DNA of 58,066 nt from Candidatus Dactylopiibacterium carminicum. GTDB taxonomy: Bacteria; Pseudomonadota; Gammaproteobacteria; Burkholderiales; Rhodocyclaceae. Below are positions 26,536 through 34,034 of this stretch, one piece after another (within the stretch, counting starts at the first letter, position 1; each line of letters starts with the position of its first letter). The notes below the pieces were generated by a model. The model was not told the DNA's origin. It saw only the letters and a list, made by a program, of their open reading frames with translations, and searched no databases. The stretch spans positions 1 through 58,066 of the forward strand of contig NZ_MDUX01000017.1 of the NCBI RefSeq assembly GCF_014736495.1. Direction: 5' to 3'. Both the position numbers and the translations under genes were made by a program.

Positions 26536-27255
26536 ATGCAGTCAATGCGACGACGCGAGACCCTGACGGATCAGCTCACACGCACCCTGACCGAGCGCAT
26601 TGCCGCCGGGCGATACATGGTGGGCGCCAAGCTGCCCAGCGAGCAGGAAATGATTGGCGAGTTCGGCGTTAGCCGCACCGTGGTGCGCGAAGCCATCGCC
26701 AAACTGCGCGCACGCGGTACCGTGGCCACCATGCAGGGGGTTGGCGCATTCGTGGTGCAACAAGAGATCACCAAAGGCTTCGAAATCGATTCGGGTAGCC
26801 TCTCCGCCGTGCAGGAAATGGTGTCGGTGCTGGAGCTGCGCATCGCGCTGGAGTCGGAAGCAGCCGTGCTGGCCGCGCAACGGCGTACCCCTGCGCAACT
26901 GGCTGCCATGAAAGCCGTGCTGCAGGAGATGAACGAAGCCATCGCACGTGGCGAAGATGCCGTTCAGGCCGACATGCGCTTCCACCAGCAGATCGCCGAA
27001 GCCGCCGGTAATCCGCACTTCCTGAAGCTTTTCAACTACGTGGGCGAACTGCTGATCCCGCGTGCCCGGCTGCAGGCCGTACGGCTGGACAACACCCCGA
27101 TGCCAGACTACCTCGCCCGCGTGCAGCGCGAACACGAACAGATCTGCTACGCCATTGAGCGCCAGGATCCGGAAGCCGCCCGCGCTGCGCTGCGCATGCA
27201 TCTCTCCGAAAGCAAGGCGCGCCTGCAACGCAGCCTGGCCCAGATGGGGGCCTGA
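26536..27255 (+). CDS. GntR-family transcriptional regulator, FadR subfamily (FCD domain)
   Basis: The 239-residue protein has a winged-helix domain (KLPSEQEMIGEFGVSRTVVREAIAKLRARG, residues ~33-64) and an FCD ligand domain with the metal/ligand-binding pattern ELRIALESEAA, DMRFHQQIAEAAGN and REHEQICYAIERQD. FCD members often sense sugar acids. The ATG at 26536 has GGAGGAG 4 bases upstream. Divergent from the dehydratase-transporter-aldolase operon, it is the probable repressor of that operon and perhaps of the GH28 gene downstream. Confidence 0.93.
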   Translation: MQSMRRRETLTDQLTRTLTERIAAGRYMVGAKLPSEQEMIGEFGVSRTVVREAIAKLRARGTVATMQGVGAFVVQQEITKGFEIDSGSLSAVQEMVSVLELRIALESEAAVLAAQRRTPAQLAAMKAVLQEMNEAIARGEDAVQADMRFHQQIAEAAGNPHFLKLFNYVGELLIPRARLQAVRLDNTPMPDYLARVQREHEQICYAIERQDPEAARAALRMHLSESKARLQRSLAQMGA

Positions 27256-27371
27256 GCCCTTTCCCCCACGCAGCGGATTCACAAGCCCCTCACCGCACCG
27301 GCTGACAGGCTCTGCCCGCCAGCCCGGATGCCTCACGTTTTCTTTCGTAACCGCAACAAAGGAAGCACCTC

Positions 27372-28760
27372 ATGCATCGCATTTCTCCTTCGATGCTGCT
27401 CGGCGCCTGCGCGCTGATCGGCTCCCTCGCGTCCACCGCCGTCCACGCCGAGGCCCGGATCAACATCCCCGCCAAGGTCTGTGACGTCACCGCTTACGGC
27501 GCTGACGGCGAGCGCCAGCAGATCCAGCTCAACACCGCACCGATCCAGCAGGCCATCGACGATTGCGCGGCGGCCGGCGGCGGCACGGTGCTGTTTCCGG
27601 CTGGCCACTACCTGACCGACCCGCTCTTCGTGAAGAGCAACATCCGCCTGCAACTCGACAAGGGCGCCATCCTGATCGCCTCGTCCACCGAGTCGAGCTA
27701 TCGCCCTTCGGCCGAGAACAAATCATCGGAAGGCGGTAACGGCTGGTTGCCCTTCATCAGCGTGACCAACGCCAAGAACGTGGCCATCAGCGGCGAAGGC
27801 ACCATCGATGGCCAGGGCGCCGTGTGGTGGGAGCGCTGGCGCCAGAACGTGCGCGACAACCCCGCCAAGCGCCGTTCCACCGACCGACCGCGCCTCATCT
27901 ACATCACGAACAGCCAGAACGTGCTGATCGAAGGCGTCACCATCACCAACTCGCCGAGTTTCCACGTCGTGCTGCGCAATTCGGAGGATGTGGACATCAC
28001 CCGCACACGCATCATCAGCCCGGCCTTCGCACCACACACCGATGCCATCGATCCGATGGACAGCCGCCGCGTACGCATCACCCACAACTTCATCGACAAC
28101 AACGACGACCACGTCGCCATCAAGGCCGAGAAGGCCGACCCCCGCTTTCCTGAAGGCGTGACGCACGATATCTACATCGCCTACAACACCATCAAGGGCG
28201 GTCGCGGCATCTCCATCGGCAGCGAATCCTCCGGCGGCATCAGCAAGGTGGTGGTCGAACACAACAGCTTCGAAGGCTCCATGTACGGCCTGCGCATCAA
28301 GAGCCCACGCGGCAAGGCCGGCAAGGTCACCGATGTCGTCTATCGCGACACGAAGATGGTCAATGTCGGCGTTCCCATCGTATTCACCGGCTACTACAAG
28401 GGCGCGCCGGAAGAGCCCGAAGCACTGGCCAAGGCGCTGTCGGACGGCAGCTTCGTCGTCGGCGATCAGATCTATCCGCCCGACACCGACCCCGCCCTGC
28501 CCTTCGATGAATACAAGACGCCGCACTTCAGCAACATCACCGTCAGCAAGTTGGTGTCCACCGGCAGCAGCAAAGCCGCCGGCTACATCGTCGGCGTGCC
28601 TGAAGCACTGATGAGCAACGTGGTGTTCGACGACGTGAAGATCGAGGCCCAGAAGGGACTGCTGGTCCGCAATGCCACCATCACGGGCAAGAAGCTCCAG
28701 ATCAAGGCCAGACAGGGCGAAGCCCTCATCCTGCAGAAGGATGGCGTAGTGAAGAAGTAA
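27372..28760 (+). CDS. Exported glycoside hydrolase family 28 protein (polygalacturonase-like)
   Basis: The 462-residue protein has a signal peptide (MHRISPSMLLGACALIGSLA..VHA) and the right-handed beta-helix of GH28. Family motifs appear as HTDAID (~222, usual NTD), NNDDHVAIK (~241, the catalytic Asp pair is kept), GGRGISIGSES (~275, usual GHG) and LRIKS (~306). GH28 enzymes hydrolyse galacturonan or rhamnogalacturonan. The changes Asn to His and His to Arg are unusual and suggest altered substrate or activity. It starts 117 bases after the regulator, beside a galactarate-type catabolic operon, fitting release of galacturonic acid from pectin in the periplasm or outside. Confidence 0.9.
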   Translation: MHRISPSMLLGACALIGSLASTAVHAEARINIPAKVCDVTAYGADGERQQIQLNTAPIQQAIDDCAAAGGGTVLFPAGHYLTDPLFVKSNIRLQLDKGAILIASSTESSYRPSAENKSSEGGNGWLPFISVTNAKNVAISGEGTIDGQGAVWWERWRQNVRDNPAKRRSTDRPRLIYITNSQNVLIEGVTITNSPSFHVVLRNSEDVDITRTRIISPAFAPHTDAIDPMDSRRVRITHNFIDNNDDHVAIKAEKADPRFPEGVTHDIYIAYNTIKGGRGISIGSESSGGISKVVVEHNSFEGSMYGLRIKSPRGKAGKVTDVVYRDTKMVNVGVPIVFTGYYKGAPEEPEALAKALSDGSFVVGDQIYPPDTDPALPFDEYKTPHFSNITVSKLVSTGSSKAAGYIVGVPEALMSNVVFDDVKIEAQKGLLVRNATITGKKLQIKARQGEALILQKDGVVKK

Positions 28761-28780
28761 TCCCGCTCCGTCAAAGGCAG

Positions 28781-28815
28781 AAAAAGCCCGGCCACGCCTG
28801 CGTGCCGGGCTTTTT
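28781..28815. terminator. Bidirectional Rho-independent terminator
   Basis: AAAAAGCCCGGC (28781-28792) pairs with GCCGGGCTTTTT (28804-28815) around an 11-base loop. It lies between the convergent GH28 and AhpD-like genes, 21 and 5 bases from their stops, and has a T-run on both strands. Confidence 0.92.
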
Positions 28816-28819
28816 CTCG

Positions 28820-29263
28820 TCAATCCAGAGCCGGCGGCGTGCTCGAAGCCAGCATCAGCCGGTTCCAGGTGTTGATCTCTCCGATGCACAGGGTCAGCTT
28901 GGCGATCTCATCGGCGCTGAAATGCTCCTGCAACCTGGCATAGAGGGGGGCCGGCACCTCCTGAGCCACGATCACGGTCAGCGCCTCGGCCCAGGCCAGC
29001 GCCGCACGCTCGCGCTCGCTGAACACCGGCGCCTCCTTCCAGGTGGCCACGAGGTTGATCTGGTGATCGCCGAGACCATGCTTGCGTCCCAGCGGAATGT
29101 GCATGGCCACACAGAAGGCGCAACCGTTGATCTGCGAGACGCGCAGACGCACGAGTTCCAGCAGCCCGAGATCGATGCCGCTCCCCTGCAGATAGGTATG
29201 CACGCCGTACATGGCCTTGTAACCTTCGGGAATCAGCTTGCTCACGTCGAATCGTTGTTTCAT
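28820..29263 (-). CDS. Carboxymuconolactone decarboxylase-family / AhpD-like alkylhydroperoxidase
   Basis: The 147-residue all-helical protein has the AhpD-core redox motif CAFCVAMH (the two Cys and the relay His) near residues 49-56, then LATWKEAPVFSERERAALAWAEALT. Such proteins reduce peroxides or act as general thiol oxidoreductases. It is divergent from a MocR-type regulator with a 123-base shared promoter region, an arrangement common for AhpD-like genes. Confidence 0.9.
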   Translation of the reverse strand: MKQRFDVSKLIPEGYKAMYGVHTYLQGSGIDLGLLELVRLRVSQINGCAFCVAMHIPLGRKHGLGDHQINLVATWKEAPVFSERERAALAWAEALTVIVAQEVPAPLYARLQEHFSADEIAKLTLCIGEINTWNRLMLASSTPPALD

Positions 29264-29365
29264 GTTCTTGTCCGTTCATGGAGGGATGGAAGCCTGCGAT
29301 CGAGCAGGGCCAAGATCGATGCTAACGAGCCAGTGGCATCATTCATACGACCATTTATTCCCCCC

Positions 29366-29377
29366 TGGACCAGTCCA
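29366..29377. promoter_or_regulatory. Candidate MocR operator
   Basis: TGGACCAGTCCA is an inverted repeat (TGGAC/GTCCA with two central bases), 9 bases before the mocR-type start in the shared divergent region. Position and symmetry fit an autoregulatory site; no experimental support. Confidence 0.35.
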
Positions 29378-29386
29378 CTCCCCGCC

Positions 29387-30874
29387 ATGAAACGGGCCGA
29401 AGATCTAGAGCTTTCCCTGGGCGAGCGACCGCCCGGCCTCACCCTGCAACGCTGGCTCTACGGCGAATTGCGGGCCGCCATCCTTTCCGGCCGCATCGCA
29501 CCGGGCAAGCGCCTGCCTTCCACGCGGGATCTGGCGCGTCAGCAGGGGCTGTCGCGCAGCACGGTGCTGGCGGCCTACGATCAGCTGATCGCGGAGGGTT
29601 ATCTGGCAAGCCTGTCCGGCAGTGGCACGGTCGTACACGCCAGCCTGCCTACCGCCACCGCCGCGACGAAAACGGCACCGAAAGGAGGCGCCGCCCCGCA
29701 GCATGTGCCTCCGCTCTCACGCGAGGGAGAGCGCCTGGCCCGCAGCCCCTTTCCAACGGACGAGTTCCTTGCTCCGTCCAGACCCTTCCGCCCCAACCAG
29801 CCAGATCTGAAGGCCTTCCCGTTCTCGACATGGAATCGCCTGCTGCACCGCCACAGCCGCACAACGCCGGTGGAGGCCCTGGGCTATGGCGATGCCGCCG
29901 GTCATCTGCCGCTGCGCCAGGCCATCGCGGAGCATCTGCGTTATTCGCAGCGGATAACCTGCGATCCGCGGCAGGTGATGATCCTCTCCAGCGCCCAGCA
30001 GGCCCTGGATCTGTGCGCCCGCCTGCTGCTGGACGAAGGTGACGAAGCACTGGTTGAAGACCCCGGCTATCCCGGCGCAGCGCACCTCTTCTCGCTCACC
30101 GGCGCCATTGTGCGCAGCGTGCCCGTCGACCCGCTCGGCCTGTGTACCGCCCCCGCACTGCCGGCATCACCCAGGACACGTCTGGCCTATGTCACCGCGG
30201 CCCATCAATCTCCTCTGGGTGGTGCGCTCCCCATCGAACGCCGTCTGGCGTTGCTGGCCTGGGCCGAAGCCTGCAATGCGACGATCATCGAGGATGACTA
30301 CGACGGCGAATACCGCTTCGACGGCATCCCGCTTTCCGCGCTCAAAAGCCTGGATCGCAATGATCGCGTGATCTACCTGGGCACCTTCAGCAAGCTGCTG
30401 TTCCCTGCCCTGCGGCTGGCCTACGTGGTGTTGCCGGACTGGTTGGTTTCCCCCTTTGCCTCAGCCCTGTCGCTCACCTGCCGCCACACCCCCGTCCTGC
30501 AACAGGCAGTGCTGGCCGCCTTCATCGCCGAAGGCCACTTCGCCCGCCATCTGCGCCACATGCGCATGCTGTATGGCGAACGCGCAGCGATATTCCAGGA
30601 AACCTGCCGCGCGGAGCTGGATGGCCTGCTGACGGTGATGCCGATCACCACCGGGCTGGATGCCACGGCCATTCTGCCAGCCTTCGCCGACGACGACGCC
30701 ATCGCTTCAGCCTTGCTCGAAGCCGGAATCGAAACACGTCCGGTCTCCTTCTACCGCCTGACCGAAGCCGCACCGCCCGGGCTGGTGATGGGCTTTTCAG
30801 CCTTCACGGAAGCGCAGCTACGGGCGGGCGTCGCGGCCATGACGCCAATCCTGGAGCGATGCCTGCGCCGCTGA
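29387..30874 (+). CDS. MocR/PdxR-type transcriptional regulator (GntR winged helix + aminotransferase domain)
   Basis: The 495-residue protein has an N-terminal winged helix (LRAAILSGRIAPGKRLPSTRDLARQQGLSRSTVLAAYDQL, residues ~25-65), a linker and a fold-type I aminotransferase domain with YVTAAHQSPLGGALP, IIEDDYDGEYRFD and the PLP lysine in YLGTFSKLLFPALRLAY. MocR proteins use PLP or an amino acid aldimine as effector. The ATG at 29387 is chosen because upstream in-frame sequence is antisense to the neighbouring gene. Target is probably the divergent AhpD-like gene. Confidence 0.93.
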   Translation: MKRAEDLELSLGERPPGLTLQRWLYGELRAAILSGRIAPGKRLPSTRDLARQQGLSRSTVLAAYDQLIAEGYLASLSGSGTVVHASLPTATAATKTAPKGGAAPQHVPPLSREGERLARSPFPTDEFLAPSRPFRPNQPDLKAFPFSTWNRLLHRHSRTTPVEALGYGDAAGHLPLRQAIAEHLRYSQRITCDPRQVMILSSAQQALDLCARLLLDEGDEALVEDPGYPGAAHLFSLTGAIVRSVPVDPLGLCTAPALPASPRTRLAYVTAAHQSPLGGALPIERRLALLAWAEACNATIIEDDYDGEYRFDGIPLSALKSLDRNDRVIYLGTFSKLLFPALRLAYVVLPDWLVSPFASALSLTCRHTPVLQQAVLAAFIAEGHFARHLRHMRMLYGERAAIFQETCRAELDGLLTVMPITTGLDATAILPAFADDDAIASALLEAGIETRPVSFYRLTEAAPPGLVMGFSAFTEAQLRAGVAAMTPILERCLRR

Positions 30875-30886
30875 AGCACACACAGC

Positions 30887-31909
30887 TCAGGGCGTCACGG
30901 TACCTTCCGCGAGATTCATCAGCTCGATCTCCTTGCGCAGGGTGTTGTATTCCCCCGGCACCGATGCCGCCACACAGGGGCCGGTGTCGGCATCCACGCC
31001 GCTGAGCAGCGGGCAGGCACCGAAGAGATCAGCCACCCAGTCGACGAAGGCACGCACCTTCGGTGACAAATGCCGGTTCTGCAGATAGGCCACCGAGATC
31101 GGGATCGGCGAGGGCGACAGCTGGGGCAGCACTTCCACCAGCTGGCCCGATTCCAGTTGCGGCAGGATCATGAAGCGCGGCGCCTGGATCAGGCCGAAGC
31201 CCTGGATCGCGCAGGCCACATAGGCCTCGCCGTCATTCACCGACACGCTGCCGCGCATCTTCACTGGCCGCGCCTGACCATCGACGATGAAATCCCAGTC
31301 GATGACGCGCCCGGTACGGCTGGAGAAGTAATGCATGGCGATGTGGCCATCCAAATCCTCGACCGACATTGGCACGCCGTAGCGCTCAAGGTAGGCAGGC
31401 GCAGCGCAGGTGATGGTCTTGAAGGTGCCGATGCGCCGTGCCACCAGCGTGGAATCCTGCAATTCCCCGCCCCGGATCACGCAGTCGACCGCCTCGCGCA
31501 CCAGATCGACCTGCCGGTCGCTCATGCCGATGACCAGCTCGACATCCGGATAGCGGCTGTGGAATTCGCAGAGATTCGGAATCAGGATCTGACGGCCGAT
31601 CGTCGAAGGCACATCGATGCGCAGGCGTCCGCGCGGCCCGCGCGCCGCATCGCGGAAGGCCGATTCGGTGTCTTCCACCTCGCCGAGAATGCGCGCGCAA
31701 TGCTCGTAATAAGCCGCGCCATCCGGCGTCAGGCTGATGCGCCGCGTGGTGCGGTTGAGCAAGCGCACCTGCAGCAGCGCCTCCAGATTCTGGATGATCG
31801 TGGTCACTGTCGGCCGGGGCAGGCCAAGACTGTCCGCCGCGCGGGAGAAGCCGTTGGCGTCCACCACGCGCATGAATACCTGCATGGCCTGAAAGCGGTC
31901 CATTGCCAT
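30887..31909 (-). CDS. LysR-family regulator of the RND efflux operon
   Basis: The 340-residue protein has the LysR winged helix (MQVFMRVVDANGFSRAADSLGLPRPTVTTIIQNLEALL) and a type 2 periplasmic-binding-like effector domain. The last ~35 residues (after LFGACPLLSG) extend beyond the usual LysR length. Start is the ATG at 31909 or at 31903. Divergent from the hydrolase-RND operon, in the position of CeoR in Burkholderia cenocepacia, so it probably activates the pump in response to an aromatic compound; the effector is not known here. Confidence 0.9.
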   Translation of the reverse strand: MAMDRFQAMQVFMRVVDANGFSRAADSLGLPRPTVTTIIQNLEALLQVRLLNRTTRRISLTPDGAAYYEHCARILGEVEDTESAFRDAARGPRGRLRIDVPSTIGRQILIPNLCEFHSRYPDVELVIGMSDRQVDLVREAVDCVIRGGELQDSTLVARRIGTFKTITCAAPAYLERYGVPMSVEDLDGHIAMHYFSSRTGRVIDWDFIVDGQARPVKMRGSVSVNDGEAYVACAIQGFGLIQAPRFMILPQLESGQLVEVLPQLSPSPIPISVAYLQNRHLSPKVRAFVDWVADLFGACPLLSGVDADTGPCVAASVPGEYNTLRKEIELMNLAEGTVTP

Positions 31910-31913
31910 TCTT

Positions 31914-31948
31914 CAATACTGATTGTTAGTTTCAGCTGAATAGTATTG
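31914..31948. promoter_or_regulatory. LysR operator region between regulator and RND operon
   Basis: CAATACT (31914-31920) and AGTATTG (31942-31948) form a perfect inverted repeat, and between them lies the perfect palindrome TTCAGCTGAA (31931-31940). Dyads of this size in the divergent promoter are typical LysR binding sites. The 115-base region is AT-rich against its surroundings. Confidence 0.6.
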
Positions 31949-32024
31949 TAGAAATCAGAGTCTTTATCCAGTCAGAGTTAATTCCGAGAATGGCGCCATC
32001 TCGATCCACCCCGGTGCGAAAAGC

Positions 32025-32828
32025 ATGCAGATGGCGCCCCCTCCTTCCGTTCATTCGCAAGACCTGAGCATCCCCGGCCCGCTGGGTGCCTTGCGCCTGC
32101 GCCTGTATCACCCCGGGGTCAGCACACCCGCGTTGCCGGTGGTGCTGTACTTCCACGGCGGAGGCTTCGTCGCCGGCAGCCTCGAGGAGGCCAGCGCCAC
32201 CGCCTGCTTCATCGCGCGGCATACGCCCGCACTGGTGATATCGGCCGATTACGCGCTGGCGCCGGCCCACCCTTTCCCCGCGGCCCCCGAAGATGCCTAC
32301 GCCGCAGCCTGCTGGGCAGAGGGACACGCCAGCGGCTTCGGTGCGGACGCCACCCGCATGGCGGTGGCGGGCGACGATGCCGGCGACAACCTGGCTGCCG
32401 CCCTGCCCCTGATCACGCGCGACCGCAGCGGCCCGCGCCTTGCCGCGCAGGCCCTGATCTGCCCGATGCTGGACCCGGGCATGACCCGCCTGGGCGACAG
32501 CCGCACGCTGGATTCGGATCTCGACGCCCGGACCTGCGCGGCCCGCTATCGCCAGTACCTGCCTCATCCGCTGCAGCGCATGCATCCCTATGCCTCGCCG
32601 CTGGCATCGACCCGCCATGCCGGCCTGCCGCCAGCGCTGATCCTCACCGCCGGCTGCGACGTGCTGCATGCCGAGGCAGAGAAATATGCCGGTTTGCTGA
32701 TCCGCAGCGGTGTACCGACCCAGGTCCGACGCTATGCCGACGTCAAGCACGCGGCCCTGGCTTCACATCCTCCCGCACTCGACGAGATCACCCATTTCCT
32801 GCGCCGGCAGTTCCGGTGCGACGCCTGA
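32025..32828 (+). CDS. Alpha/beta hydrolase-fold protein (HSL family, LlpE-like) lacking the nucleophile serine
   Basis: The 267-residue protein has the HSL oxyanion motif HGGGF (residues 44-48) and keeps candidates for the acid and base (Asp in GCDVLHAEAE, His in DVKHAALAS). The nucleophile elbow, normally GDSAG, reads GDDAG (116-120), so residue 118 is Asp in place of Ser. Ordinary serine-esterase activity is therefore doubtful. It is first in the operon with the RND genes, like the lipase-like gene llpE before ceoAB-opcM. It may be a non-catalytic or altered enzyme acting on the pump's inducer or substrate. Confidence 0.85.
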   Translation: MQMAPPPSVHSQDLSIPGPLGALRLRLYHPGVSTPALPVVLYFHGGGFVAGSLEEASATACFIARHTPALVISADYALAPAHPFPAAPEDAYAAACWAEGHASGFGADATRMAVAGDDAGDNLAAALPLITRDRSGPRLAAQALICPMLDPGMTRLGDSRTLDSDLDARTCAARYRQYLPHPLQRMHPYASPLASTRHAGLPPALILTAGCDVLHAEAEKYAGLLIRSGVPTQVRRYADVKHAALASHPPALDEITHFLRRQFRCDA

Positions 32829-32868
32829 ACAAGAACCCTCCCCCCCCGCAAAGTCACGAGGAAATATC

Positions 32869-34023
32869 ATGTCCCGCAAATCCAACCGCCGCCTCATCGC
32901 CGCCGCAGTGGCCGGTCTGCTGAGCCTTGGCGGCCTGGCCGTGTATCGCGCCCAGGCCAGCAGCGAAGCGCCCGCCACTGCGCCAGCCGCGCCAACCGTC
33001 GACGTAGCCGAAGTGGCCCAGCGCGACGTGACCGACTGGAAGCAGTATTCCGGCCATCTCGAAGCCGTCGAGCAGGTGGAGATCCGCCCGCAAGTCTCCG
33101 GCATCCTCACGGCCGTGCACTTCCGCGATGGCAGTCTGGTCCGCAAGGGCGAGCCGCTGTTCACCATCGATCCACGTCCATTCGCCGCCGAAGTGGCGCG
33201 CGCCGAAGCCCAGCTCGCCGGTGCCGAGGCCCGCGCGGCCTATTCCACGGACGAGCTGGCGCGCAGCGAGCGGCTGTTCGCCGAACACGCCATCGCCCGC
33301 CGCGATCTGGACGAGAAACGCAATGCCGCCAGGGAAGCCCGGGCCAGCATGCAGGCCGCGCAGGCTGCATTGAAATCGGCCAGCCTCAATCTGGAATACA
33401 CGCGGATCGATGCGCCCATCACCGGGCGGGTCTCGCGCGCCGAGATCACGGTGGGCAACCTCGTCACCCCGGGCAACGCCCAGCCGCTGACCACCGTGGT
33501 GGTGGCCGAACGCATCTATGCCGCATTCGATGTCGATGAACAGAGCTACCTTCAGGTCGTGCGCACCGCACGCGACAAGACGCTGCCCATCCACCTCGGC
33601 CTGGCCGACGCCAACGGTTATCCGCTGGCAGCCCGCCTGAGCTCGGTGGACAACCGCCTCGACAACACCTCCGGCACGATCCGCCTGCGTGCCGTGCTCG
33701 ACAATCCCGATGGCAGGCTGGTGCCGGGGCTGTATGTACGCGTGCGGCTCGGCACGCCCACGCAGCGCGCCGCACTGCTGATCGATGAGAGTGCGGTCGG
33801 CACCGATCAGGCCAGGCGTTTCGTGCTGGTGGTCGATGCCGAAGGCAAGGCGGCCTACCGCGAAGTCCACCTCGGCGGCCTGCAGGACGGTCTGCGCGTC
33901 GTCGAGAACGGCCTGGTCGCCGGCGAGCGCATCGTCGTCAACGGTCTGCAGAAAGTGCGCCCGGGTGATGCCGTCACGCCCAATCCGGTGCCCATGAGCC
34001 CGACCATCTCGGGCCGGGGCTGA
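32869..34023 (+). CDS. RND efflux periplasmic adaptor (MexE/CeoA-like)
   Basis: The 384-residue membrane fusion protein starts at an ATG with GAGGAA 8 bases upstream and has an N-terminal signal/anchor (RLIAAAVAGLLSLGGLAVY). It then shows the lipoyl half-motifs VEIRPQVSGILTAVHFRDGSLVRKG and YTRIDAPITGRVSRAEITVGNLV around an alpha-hairpin, and a beta-barrel domain with LVPGLYVRVRLG. It links the inner-membrane pump to the outer-membrane channel. No lipobox cysteine is present at the N-terminus. Confidence 0.95.
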   Translation: MSRKSNRRLIAAAVAGLLSLGGLAVYRAQASSEAPATAPAAPTVDVAEVAQRDVTDWKQYSGHLEAVEQVEIRPQVSGILTAVHFRDGSLVRKGEPLFTIDPRPFAAEVARAEAQLAGAEARAAYSTDELARSERLFAEHAIARRDLDEKRNAAREARASMQAAQAALKSASLNLEYTRIDAPITGRVSRAEITVGNLVTPGNAQPLTTVVVAERIYAAFDVDEQSYLQVVRTARDKTLPIHLGLADANGYPLAARLSSVDNRLDNTSGTIRLRAVLDNPDGRLVPGLYVRVRLGTPTQRAALLIDESAVGTDQARRFVLVVDAEGKAAYREVHLGGLQDGLRVVENGLVAGERIVVNGLQKVRPGDAVTPNPVPMSPTISGRG

Positions 34024-34034
34024 GGAGCGACGAC

